Assembly (NCBI GenBank): GCA_046727175.1
Contig: JBKPCD010000294.1
Coordinates: forward strand, 1-12,773
DNA: 12,773 nucleotides
Reading direction: 5' to 3'
Source of the DNA: JBKPCD01 sp046727175
Lineage (GTDB): Bacteria > Acidobacteriota > Vicinamibacteria > Vicinamibacterales > 2-12-FULL-66-21
Below the pieces are notes generated by a model. The model was given only the letters and a program-made list of their open reading frames with translations. It was not told where the DNA came from and made no database searches. Of the stretch, positions 7,048-12,773 are shown one piece after another (position 1 is the stretch's first letter; every line of letters starts with the position of its first letter). The position numbers and the translations under genes were made by a program.

Positions 7048-8001
7048 TCATCCTCCGCCGGCGCAAAGCGGGACATCGTTGCTACCTCTCGCCGTCTCCA
7101 CAACTCTGCGGATCGCGTCCACGACGACTTGTGGTTGATCAATTGATACGACGTGACCGGACTGTTGGGCGACGATCTGACATCCACGGTCCGACAGCGA
7201 GACTTGATCGCGTTGCAGCTGCCGCCATGTCGTGTCGGCTCCTCGTGCACCGGTAACAACGACCACCGGAACCGTGAGCTTCCGGCGCGAGCTCCTAACT
7301 TCCAACGCACTCTCGCGAATATGCATGATTTCGTCTGCGGCCGCTTGATATCCAGCCGTACGGAAACGGGTCGCACGCGCGAATTGCCGTACGGATGGCG
7401 CCAACGATTCGACTGGAAGGCCGAACGACACCCCACGCAGTCGAAGCACGCCGAGTGTAGATAGCAGCGGAACAAACCTCGCGATTCGAGGAATTTCATG
7501 TGCCTGGTCTTCGTGCGAAGCATCGACGAGCACGAGACCTGCGAGGCGCTTCGGGTGATCAGATGCAAAGACGCGAACGTTGAAACCGCCGCTGGACGCC
7601 CCGACCAGCACCACCGGTTCACCGATTCCGCTGATGTCGAGGAGTTCAGCCAGCTCGTTCGCGATGCGGCGTGCTGTCCGGGGCGACGGGCCAGGATCGC
7701 TGTAACCCATGCCGGCCCGGTCGTATGAGCACACGCGTGTGAAGCGACCAACATCAGGCTGAACAAAGCCCCAGCCAGGACTCGAGCCGCCGAGCCCAGC
7801 GTCAAGAATCACGGCAGGCGTACCCGCGCCGGTGCACCACAGATGTAGCCTGTGCCCTCCGACGTCGACGAGATGTCCTGGAGGTGGAGTCGACGCCAGG
7901 TCTCTGCGAGTGGCGAACCATTGATACGTGGCACCCGCTAGTGCGGCAAGGACGATCAGACTGAGTAGACCCGCGAGAATGCGCAACGTCCAACGCCACA
8001 T
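7048..8001 (-). CDS. alpha/beta hydrolase with N-terminal membrane anchor
   Basis: A 317-residue alpha/beta hydrolase. Residues 5-24 (TLRILAGLLSLIVLAALAGA) form a signal anchor, so the domain probably faces the periplasm. The domain starts VDVGGHRLHLWCTGAG and has DAGLGGSS as oxyanion loop. SYDRAGMGYSDPG is the typical strand-4 motif of the haloalkane dehalogenase/epoxide hydrolase-like subfamily. The nucleophile elbow is GASSGG with Ser136. The acid could be Asp160 (LVLVDASHED) or the Asp of GARGADTTW, and the His is His283 (QQSGHVVSIDQP). The order fits a Ser-His-Asp hydrolase; the substrate is unknown. The start ATG 7999-8001 fits the anchor, though the ribosome site is weak. A short perfect palindrome lies 40 bases upstream. 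An AbiV-like relic follows downstream on the same strand. Confidence 0.88.
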   Translation of the reverse strand: MWRWTLRILAGLLSLIVLAALAGATYQWFATRRDLASTPPPGHLVDVGGHRLHLWCTGAGTPAVILDAGLGGSSPGWGFVQPDVGRFTRVCSYDRAGMGYSDPGPSPRTARRIANELAELLDISGIGEPVVLVGASSGGFNVRVFASDHPKRLAGLVLVDASHEDQAHEIPRIARFVPLLSTLGVLRLRGVSFGLPVESLAPSVRQFARATRFRTAGYQAAADEIMHIRESALEVRSSRRKLTVPVVVVTGARGADTTWRQLQRDQVSLSDRGCQIVAQQSGHVVSIDQPQVVVDAIRRVVETARGSNDVPLCAGGG

Positions 8002-8040
8002 ATCAACATGTCCGGTCAGGGGAGCGCCTCGTTCGCCGGC

Positions 8041-8052
8041 GCTTAGCTAAGC
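8041..8052. repeat. 12-base perfect palindrome GCTTAGCTAAGC
   Basis: GCTTAGCTAAGC equals its own reverse complement. It lies 40 bases upstream of the hydrolase start at 8001, where an operator for a dimeric regulator could sit. Only one copy was noticed, so the role is a guess. Confidence 0.4.
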
Positions 8053-8130
8053 TAGGGGACGTTGCAAGAACTTGCCAATTGTTCTGAAACACGCGTCCAC
8101 GATCAACCTCGAACGGCCGCTTGGCGGGAC

Positions 8131-8158
8131 AGCCGACCCCGGTTTTCCGAGGTCGGCT
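8131..8158. repeat. inverted repeat / hairpin
   Basis: AGCCGACC (8131-8138) pairs with GGTCGGCT (8151-8158). After one C/A mismatch, CGG pairs with CCG around a TTTT loop. This gives an 11-pair stem on either strand. No U-tract follows on either side, so an intrinsic terminator is unlikely. A structured leader, a REP-like element or a protein site are open alternatives. Confidence 0.5.
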
Positions 8159-8317
8159 GCGATGTGCTGTCGTTGATGCCGGCGTGTCACGCAGTAGGCC
8201 CCAAGGCCGACTCCTGTCACACCCAAGAAGATGCCAGAAGGACTCCGAGAGGACGTTTGATGCTGGGGCATTAATATATATGTGTGGTTTATGGCACAGA
8301 ATAGAGATACTGTGAGC

Positions 8318-8325
8318 GAGGAGGT
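8318..8325 (+). promoter_or_regulatory. Shine-Dalgarno of the RGRP-module protein
   Basis: GAGGAGGT precedes ATG 8329 with a 3-base gap (4 from the AGGAGG core). The spacing is on the short side but the match is strong, and it supports 8329 as the start. Confidence 0.65.
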
Positions 8326-8328
8326 GTT

Positions 8329-8805
8329 ATGGCGGACTTAGACCAACAACAACTACGAGAATGGGCGCTTCGGGGTGCCGAGCAGCGATTACTCGAAATT
8401 GCCAAAGAGGCAGCAGCAATCCGTCACGTGTTTCCTGAACTACGCGGCCTTGGAAATGGAATTCCTACTGACGGCACCCGAGGATCGACTGCGACGTCCC
8501 GAGCGCGGCGCGCCGGCCGTGGCCGCCCGACCATGTCCGCCGCGGCGCGCCGCCGAATCTCCGAAGCCCAGAAAGCGCGCTGGGCAAAGCAACGAGGAGA
8601 TACTCCTGCTACTTCAGTTCCGGAAGGCGGCGCGAGGAAACACACGGATCGCCGCGGTCGTCCCAAGATGTCGGCGGCGGCGCGGAAGCGAATCTCGGAG
8701 GCGCAGAAGGCGCGCTGGGCGGCACAGAAGGCGAAGCAGGCAACAAGCGGAGGAACTTCTACGGAGAGTTCTGCTGCTGGTACAGCTCGCAGGAAGAAGA
8801 AGTAA
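8329..8805 (+). CDS. small basic protein with two AT-hook-like RGRP modules (158 aa)
   Basis: A 158-residue, strongly basic protein. Residues 1-39 form a helical, mixed-charge N-terminus (LREWALRGAEQRLLEIAKEA, then FPELRG). Two near-identical modules follow. Module 1 (about 64-88) reads RGRPTMSAAARRRISEAQKA and continues RWAKQ. Module 2 (about 109-134) reads RGRPKMSAAARKRISEAQKA and continues RWAAQK. The period is 45 residues, and a Lys/Ala/Ser-rich tail ends RRKKK. RGRP is the core of an AT-hook, which inserts into the minor groove of AT-rich DNA. The following helix (SAAAR.RISEAQKARWA) resembles the NUMOD3-like and 'histone-like' short repeats seen in bacterial DNA-binding proteins. A DNA- or RNA-binding role is therefore plausible but not proven. 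It is alone, divergent from the hydrolase and convergent with the M16 operon. Confidence 0.8.
   Translation: MADLDQQQLREWALRGAEQRLLEIAKEAAAIRHVFPELRGLGNGIPTDGTRGSTATSRARRAGRGRPTMSAAARRRISEAQKARWAKQRGDTPATSVPEGGARKHTDRRGRPKMSAAARKRISEAQKARWAAQKAKQATSGGTSTESSAAGTARRKKK
8521..8727 (+). repeat. duplicated 24-codon module inside the RGRP protein
   Basis: Codons at 8521-8592 and 8656-8727 encode the two GRP..MSAAAR modules, offset by 135 bases. Of 24 aligned codons, 12 differ only synonymously and 3 change the residue. The duplication is therefore old and held by selection on the protein. Confidence 0.8.
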
Positions 8806-9053
8806 CCGGTGTCTGCATTTCCGAGTGAGGAGTGCGCACTGGCATTACCTTTGTTCGCCTCTTAAACTGCCAGAAAATCTGTTCGGCACGTTCTGGGCAC
8901 GATCGACTGAAACGCAAACTGCATGGAGCACGCTTCTGCGGAACCACGCCCGCGAGACACTGGCGTGCGATTTCTTCGTGACAGTCACGGCTGCATTCCG
9001 GCCTGTCTACGTGTACACGGCTTTTTGTCAGCGGCCTGAGTCCCCTCTCGCCA

Positions 9054-10370
9054 CTACTTCGACGTGAAGAGAGCGCGGTCGACCTTGGCGGGATCCCCAA
9101 TCACGACGAACTGGATGTCGTGGATGTACTTCTGCGCCGCAGCCCGCACCTGCTCGGGCGTGACGCTCTTCATCCGCTGAACGAAGTCCTCGCTCGCCTT
9201 CCATCCCAGGCCGGCAAGCTCGTAACGGGCCAGAAACGACGCCTGAGCGGCGTTCGTTTCGTTCTGCAGGTAGTAGCGCGTCAGGAAGGTCGTGATCTTG
9301 TCGCGCAGCTCCTTCGCGCTGACCAACTCGCGTTGCAGGCGCTCGACTTCACCGAGCATGACGGGGAGCGTCGCGGCCGGATCCACGGCCGTGACGTACA
9401 GGGAGCCGGCGTTGGCGAGCAGCCCTCGCTCGAACACGGCCGGGGCGTACGAGAGGTTGCGCTTCGTCCGCACTTCTTCGAAGACTCGCTGCTGCAGGAG
9501 CGAGATCCCCATGCTCATCGCGTAGTAGTCAGGGTCACGGATGCTCGGCGCGACGAAGGACCCGATGATGTAGTTGGTCGGCATCCTCTCCGGCTGCGTC
9601 AGCAGATCCGGCTTGCCGTGTCTCACCATCGGCGGAAATTGCGCGGTGTAGTTGCCGGCTGGGAGCGTTCCGAGCGTTCCCTCGACCTTCTTCTGCAGGT
9701 CCGCGCGCTCCACGTCGCCCACGACGACGAGGAGCAGCTTCGAGGTGACGAGGATCTCTTTGAGGTGCTTGCGCATCTCCTGGACGGTGAGGGCGCGGAC
9801 GGCTTCCTCCTTCCCCACGGGATCGAGACGATACGGATGATCGCTGAAGAACTGTTCGTCCGCGAGCTCACGGAGGTGCTGATCCGGGTCGTCTTGCCGC
9901 TGCCGAATCTGACTCAAGAGACGCTCACGAACGAGCTCGACTTCCTTCGGCTCGAGGAGCGGATTCATGACCGCGTCGGCAAAGATCTCCCACGATCGCG
10001 CAAAGTGCCGGCTGATGCACCGGAGACTGAGGACCGTGAAATCGCGGTTCGCCTGGACATCGATTTCCGTGCCCATCCGCGCGAGGTCGGCGTTGAGGAC
10101 CTCTTTCGAGTATTTGGCGGTACCTTTCGTCGCCGACTCGAAGAGCAAAGGATGCATTCCCTGCGTCGCCTTCGTGACGTTCAGCACGCCACCGCGGATG
10201 TACAGGTGCGCCGCGACCACCTGATTCGACGGGTTCCTCTTCAGGATCACCTTGAGACGATTGATCGAGAAGTCTTCCGTGTCCGCGGCATGCCCGACGA
10301 GTGCCAGTGGAAAGGCCACGAGAACCGCAACCGCCGTGAGAATCCGGACGGCAGAGGGCACCGGGCTCAT
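9054..10370 (-). CDS. M16 metallopeptidase-like, zinc-less partner subunit
   Basis: A 438-residue exported protein starting at ATG 10370, preceded by GGAAGGAG at 7 bases. The signal peptide is residues 1-28 (AVRILTAVAVLVAFPLALV, then GHA). It has the two-lobe M16 layout: strand VAAHLYIRGG, then QGMHPLLFESATKGT where active members have G..HLLEHM..KG. The zinc ligands are missing (HLLEH becomes PLLFE). It continues with LLVVVGDV (strand after the first lobe) and the C-terminal substrate-binding segment RVFEEVRTKRNLSYAP (Arg301-Tyr308). Such subunits bind peptide and complete the closed chamber next to a catalytic partner. Here the partner is the overlapping upstream gene at 10367-11725. The frame is open far upstream of 10370, but that lead is antisense-like and not a real N-terminus. 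Confidence 0.9.
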   Translation of the reverse strand: MSPVPSAVRILTAVAVLVAFPLALVGHAADTEDFSINRLKVILKRNPSNQVVAAHLYIRGGVLNVTKATQGMHPLLFESATKGTAKYSKEVLNADLARMGTEIDVQANRDFTVLSLRCISRHFARSWEIFADAVMNPLLEPKEVELVRERLLSQIRQRQDDPDQHLRELADEQFFSDHPYRLDPVGKEEAVRALTVQEMRKHLKEILVTSKLLLVVVGDVERADLQKKVEGTLGTLPAGNYTAQFPPMVRHGKPDLLTQPERMPTNYIIGSFVAPSIRDPDYYAMSMGISLLQQRVFEEVRTKRNLSYAPAVFERGLLANAGSLYVTAVDPAATLPVMLGEVERLQRELVSAKELRDKITTFLTRYYLQNETNAAQASFLARYELAGLGWKASEDFVQRMKSVTPEQVRAAAQKYIHDIQFVVIGDPAKVDRALFTSK

Positions 10371-11725
10371 TTCGACGCTCCTTCCTGGATCTTCACCTTT
10401 CGCCGGTCCTCGGGAGAGATGAGAACACCCATGACGTGAGGATGGTTCTGAACGTACGTCCGAACGTAGGCGTTGATGTCCTCGCGGCTGACCTTGCGCA
10501 GGTTCTCGATGTAGGTCAGATAGTAGTCGAGCCCGGCAACACTCCACCAGAATCCAACGGTGTGCGCGAAGGTCGAGGGCTGCTCCTGCCCGTACATTTC
10601 GCTGATCTCGAGCCGGTTCTTTGCGCTTTCGAGCTGCTCGTCGGTGAAGTAGCCGGCGTCGGTCAGCTTGGCGACCTCGGCAAAAATCGCGGCGACGGCG
10701 CGATCGTACTTCTCCGCTGCCGTCTGCCCCGTGACCGTGATCGGCCCTGTCTTGTCGAGCGTGTAGTACGAAAAACCGACCGACGTCAACAGACCGCTGT
10801 CGACCAGCGATTTCTGGAATTGCGAATTCGGCTGCGTGAGGATGTAGGAGAGCACGTCCGCGGCGTACGTCGCGTTGCGGTCTTTGCTCACGCTCGGGCC
10901 GTGCCAGGCAATCTGCACGGTCACGACCTTGACCGGTTTCTCGACGACGACGACCTGATTCCCCGTCAACGGCGGATGATCGGGCGCGGGGAACTGGATG
11001 AATGGGTCCTCGCCTTTCTGCCACGAGCCGAACACCTGCTCCGCCTCGCGGAAGATCTCGTCATGTTTCACGTCCCCTGTCACGATGAGTGCGGAGTTGT
11101 TCGGCACGTAGTACCGCCGCTGGATCGTCTTCATCTTCTCCTGGCTCGCCGTGAGAATCACCTGGCGATCACCGAGGACGTTCTTGTGGCTGTAGAACTT
11201 GTACCAGAGCTTCTTGTTGACGGCGACGCTCAGGTGATAGAACGGGTTCGACTCGGCGCGATCGTATTCGCCTGTGACCACGGGCCGCTCGCGTACCAGC
11301 TCTTCCTCCAAGAAGAGCGGTGTCCGAATGGCGGCGCTCATGAATTCGAGACCGGGCCGCAGATTCTCCTTCGGCAGACTGAAGAAGTAATTCACGCGCT
11401 CTTCGCTCGTCGTCCCGTTCCAGGTCATCCCCAGCTCTCGCGCACGTTCGAGGAAGCGCTCCTGATTCGGGATCGCCTCGTTGGCTTTGAAGAACATGTG
11501 CTCGTAGAGATGCGAGAGTCCCGCGTACTCCGGAGGCTCGGTGAACCCGCCGTTGTGGACATCGATCTCGATCGTGACGAGCGGGACGATCGGGTTCTCG
11601 ACGACGATTACGTCGAGTCCGTTCTTCAGCTCGGTTCTGTAGATATTGTCGACCTGCGCCGCTGCCCCGGCCGACAGCGTGCAGACGACCGCACCCATGA
11701 TGATGTGCATCGTAGCGTTGGCCAT
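10367..11725 (-). CDS. M16 metallopeptidase, catalytic subunit (zinc-dependent, periplasmic)
   Basis: A 452-residue exported zinc peptidase. ATG 11725 follows AGGTGG at 4 bases. The signal peptide is about residues 1-23 (HIIMGAVVCTLSAGAAA). The inverted zinc motif HLYEH (His72, Glu75, His76) in GLSHLYEHMFFKAN is followed by Glu153 in VVTGEYDR. This is exactly the HxxEH-X76-E spacing of M16A-type enzymes (insulysin, pitrilysin, mitochondrial processing peptidase). The remaining M16 lobes are complete: NNSALIVTGDV, FGSWQKGEDP and the C-terminal ARTYVQN-like helices. The stop overlaps the start of the next gene (ATGA, 10367-10370), so the two are made together as a heterodimer. The substrate is probably small peptides in the periplasm. 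The likely transcript starts just upstream, at the -10-like site near 11760. Confidence 0.93.
   Translation of the reverse strand: MANATMHIIMGAVVCTLSAGAAAQVDNIYRTELKNGLDVIVVENPIVPLVTIEIDVHNGGFTEPPEYAGLSHLYEHMFFKANEAIPNQERFLERARELGMTWNGTTSEERVNYFFSLPKENLRPGLEFMSAAIRTPLFLEEELVRERPVVTGEYDRAESNPFYHLSVAVNKKLWYKFYSHKNVLGDRQVILTASQEKMKTIQRRYYVPNNSALIVTGDVKHDEIFREAEQVFGSWQKGEDPFIQFPAPDHPPLTGNQVVVVEKPVKVVTVQIAWHGPSVSKDRNATYAADVLSYILTQPNSQFQKSLVDSGLLTSVGFSYYTLDKTGPITVTGQTAAEKYDRAVAAIFAEVAKLTDAGYFTDEQLESAKNRLEISEMYGQEQPSTFAHTVGFWWSVAGLDYYLTYIENLRKVSREDINAYVRTYVQNHPHVMGVLISPEDRRKVKIQEGASK
10378..10385 (-). promoter_or_regulatory. internal Shine-Dalgarno of the second M16 gene
   Basis: GGAAGGAG lies inside the end of the first M16 gene, 7 bases before ATG 10370. 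With the ATGA overlap it allows both re-initiation and independent loading. Confidence 0.75.
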
Positions 11726-11759
11726 GGTGCCACCTGCAATGTTTTATGGTCAGCGGTTA

Positions 11760-11786
11760 ACTATAGCACCCCGTAGTGTCCAACAA
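11760..11786 (-). promoter_or_regulatory. possible promoter of the M16 operon
   Basis: On the minus strand TTGTTG (11786-11781) and TATAGT (11765-11760) are spaced 15 bases and lie about 35 bases before ATG 11725. The spacing is short and the -35 box is weak. The upstream side reaches into the tail region of the transposase relic. Confidence 0.3.
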
Positions 11787-11815
11787 TTCGGCTGACCGCA
11801 TACGGTCACGATAGG

Positions 11816-12375
11816 CTACGCGGCACGATAGTAGTAGTTGAGAAGACCACCAATGCGCTGACGGCGCCGGACGGAGCCGTCGTGATGCTGACATCCATCA
11901 GCATCGATCAGGGCGTTTCTCAAGCCCTGATGGTTACGTTCGCGATGATAGTGCACGACGAACTCGGTGAGGGTACGACGGAAGTGCTGGTCACCAAGAG
12001 GAATCAGTCGATCCAGGCACTCCTCCTTGATTGAGCGAACAAACGGCTCCGCGTGTGCGTTGCAGTTGGGTGCGCGAATCGGCGTTTGGACCACGTGCAC
12101 GCCGGACATCTCGAGCAGGTTCCCAACAGGCGGCGCTCCACTTCCGGTCTCGGTCGCGGATCAGGAAGCGTCGTCGACCCAGCACGCCGTCGATGGCATC
12201 CGTCAGCTGTCGCGCGCTCTGGAGCATGAACGCCTCGTCGGGCGCCGGTGTCGAGCCGACGAGGTGCACGAGTGCAGTTCGATCACGAAGAGGGTGCAAC
12301 TCGCTCGATCGCGCACACCAAGGCCGGGATGGTCGTCGGGACCTTCGGGTACATGTCCCCGGAACAGGGGGAGCG
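11816..12375 (-). pseudogene. rve/DDE transposase remnant (integrase core, copy 2)
   Basis: This minus-strand relic is read in three frames. CTLFVIEL (strand before a lost ATRR) switches to VHLVGSTPAPDEAFMLQSAR, which continues QLTDAIDGVLGRRRFLIRDR and DRKWSA, holding the second catalytic Asp. A shift near 12115-12135 leads to SGVHVVQTPIRAPNCNAHAE (catalytic Glu), then PFVRSIKEECLDRLIPLGDQ and HYHRERNHQGLRNALIDADG. The end is VRRRQRIGGLLNYYYRAA, with its stop at 11816. The arrangement is the C-terminal half of a common acidobacterial integrase-core transposase of about 350 residues. Its N-terminus is degenerate or absent to the right, and the inverted repeats at its ends were not found. It belongs to a different subgroup from copy 1 (SIKEECLDRL against TIRRECLDHV). 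Confidence 0.85.
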
Positions 12376-12397
12376 CCTGTAGAAACTCCCATCGTTT

Positions 12398-12601
12398 CTA
12401 CAAACCAGCGTTGTACAAATACGCCTCTACGATTTCGGCCAAAACTCGGGCGGCCTCTTCGTCGGACTGCTGACGGTTGATTTCATGGGCTAGGAGCGCA
12501 TATGCGTCGTCTTGACGAGCGTACAGATCAAAGGTTTCCACACGCTTCGCTCGAGCACGAACGCGATCGCGATCTAAAACGTCCCAAATCTTTAGTGCCA
12601 A
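12398..12601 (-). CDS. possible small helical protein (67 aa)
   Basis: A 67-residue frame from TTG 12601 (an in-frame stop lies just upstream, at 12614-12616) to TAG 12398-12400. Its composition is protein-like and highly charged, with two predicted helices: VRARAKRVETFDLYARQDDA and then HEINRQQSDEEAARVLAEIV, ending EAYLYNAGL. There is no clear Shine-Dalgarno and no recognised family. Third-position GC is lower than in the neighbouring genes. It ends just upstream of the transposase relic. It could be a small real gene, the 3' remnant of a longer one, or chance. Confidence 0.35.
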   Translation of the reverse strand: MALKIWDVLDRDRVRARAKRVETFDLYARQDDAYALLAHEINRQQSDEEAARVLAEIVEAYLYNAGL

Positions 12602-12773
12602 AGACTGCTCGCGTCAGTGCGTTGCACCGTATCCGTAAGTCCTCGCCGCACCCCGTTGTCGAATGCGGGTCTCCGGAGACCACCTGCCGGTCGTGTCGAG
12701 CGAATTTACGCTGGGTGTGCGCTCAGGAGAGCTTCGGGATAGGTGATGGCGCCAGGCTGGGCGATGGCCGTGT
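12602..12773. other. right-edge stretch with a 14-base palindrome, no recognised gene
   Basis: No frame could be assigned. GGTCTCCGGAGACC (12668-12681) is a perfect 14-base palindrome. A minus-strand frame through the edge ends soon after the window limit (AIAQPGAITYPEALLSAHPA, then stop). It may be the tail of a gene outside the window, but it is too short to identify. Confidence 0.3.

Larger units (their letters stand above)
8002..8328. other. divergent intergenic region with a palindrome and a hairpin
   Basis: This 327-base region separates the divergent hydrolase (minus) and the RGRP-module gene (plus), so promoters for both should lie here. It holds a 12-base palindrome (8041-8052), a stable hairpin (8131-8158) and an AT-rich island (8271-8284) about 45 bases before the plus-strand start. 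Its right end carries the ribosome site of the plus-strand gene. A minus-strand frame within it (8047-8271) has a short hydrophobic stretch, but no family resemblance or ribosome site; I do not call it a gene. Confidence 0.5.

Noticed and set aside
6595..7146. Plus-strand frame of 183 aa
   Set aside because: Antisense to the AbiV-like relic, whose conserved helices are on the minus strand.
7008..7805. Minus-strand 265-aa frame inside the second hydrolase
   Set aside because: Overlaps the hydrolase in another frame and shows no domain.
8375..9067. Plus-strand 230-aa frame overlapping the RGRP-module gene
   Set aside because: The alternative frame has no ribosome site and destroys the conserved modules, which show a synonymous substitution pattern in the other frame.
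9120..10439. Long plus-strand open frame (439 aa) opposite the second M16 gene
   Set aside because: Antisense shadow of a high-GC gene: its Arg/Asp/Val-rich composition mirrors the codon bias of the minus-strand peptidase, and there is no family resemblance.
10371..11024. 5' extension of the second M16 frame to 11024
   Set aside because: It is an out-of-frame reading of the first M16 gene, rich in Arg. The real start at 10370 has a Shine-Dalgarno and a signal peptide.
10436..11776. Long plus-strand open frame (446 aa) opposite the first M16 gene
   Set aside because: Antisense shadow of a peptidase with a perfect zinc motif, signal peptide and ribosome site.
1..12773. CRISPR arrays, tRNA or rRNA genes
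   Set aside because: No regularly spaced repeats and no tRNA cloverleaf or rRNA-like conserved stretches were noticed.

Overview
The window looks like a chromosomal segment of a high-GC, Gram-negative soil-type bacterium, most likely an Acidobacteriota relative (Vicinamibacteria-like). This is inferred from remembered family resemblance of several proteins: the paired periplasmic M16 peptidases, the 'DPYNGTW' secreted protein, a small zinc-ribbon protein, a small repeat protein with RGRP cores, and rve-type transposases. No rRNA, tRNA, CRISPR array or phage structural gene is visible.

The window mixes intact genes with an unusual number of decayed ones. From left to right: an eroded ATP-dependent DNA ligase (minus, 219-605); an intact 85-residue protein (plus, 779-1036) converging on a zinc-ribbon protein (minus, 1189-1383); a broken rve transposase (minus, 1457-1830); the 5' remnant of a TamB/AsmA-like gene (minus, 1996-2312); a membrane-anchored alpha/beta hydrolase (minus, 2393-3859); a DUF6883-like remnant (plus, ~3895-4053); a small secreted protein with a strong ribosome binding site (minus, 4230-4694); an MFS transporter fragment (plus, 4754-4915); a secreted protein of unknown function (plus, 5060-5995); a broken ECF sigma factor (minus, 6019-6306); an AbiV-like abortive-infection gene broken by two frameshifts (minus, 6398-6919); a second alpha/beta hydrolase (minus, 7048-8001); a small basic protein with two RGRP-type modules (plus, 8329-8805); an M16 peptidase operon (minus, 11725 to 9054); a second broken rve transposase (minus, 11816-12375); and a possible small gene (minus, 12398-12601).

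The clearest functional unit is the M16 pair. The upstream gene has the full zinc site, HLYEH followed by Glu 77 residues later. The downstream gene overlaps it by ATGA, has its own Shine-Dalgarno, lacks the zinc ligands and keeps the Arg/Tyr substrate-binding segment. This is the arrangement of a heterodimeric periplasmic M16 metallopeptidase. The remaining intact genes are mostly single genes with predicted export signals or membrane anchors.

The most interesting non-routine items are the AbiV-like remnant, which can be read only by joining three frames, the duplicated RGRP module under visible purifying selection, and the density of relics: eight in 12.8 kb next to intact long genes. I found no convincing complete novel multi-gene system.
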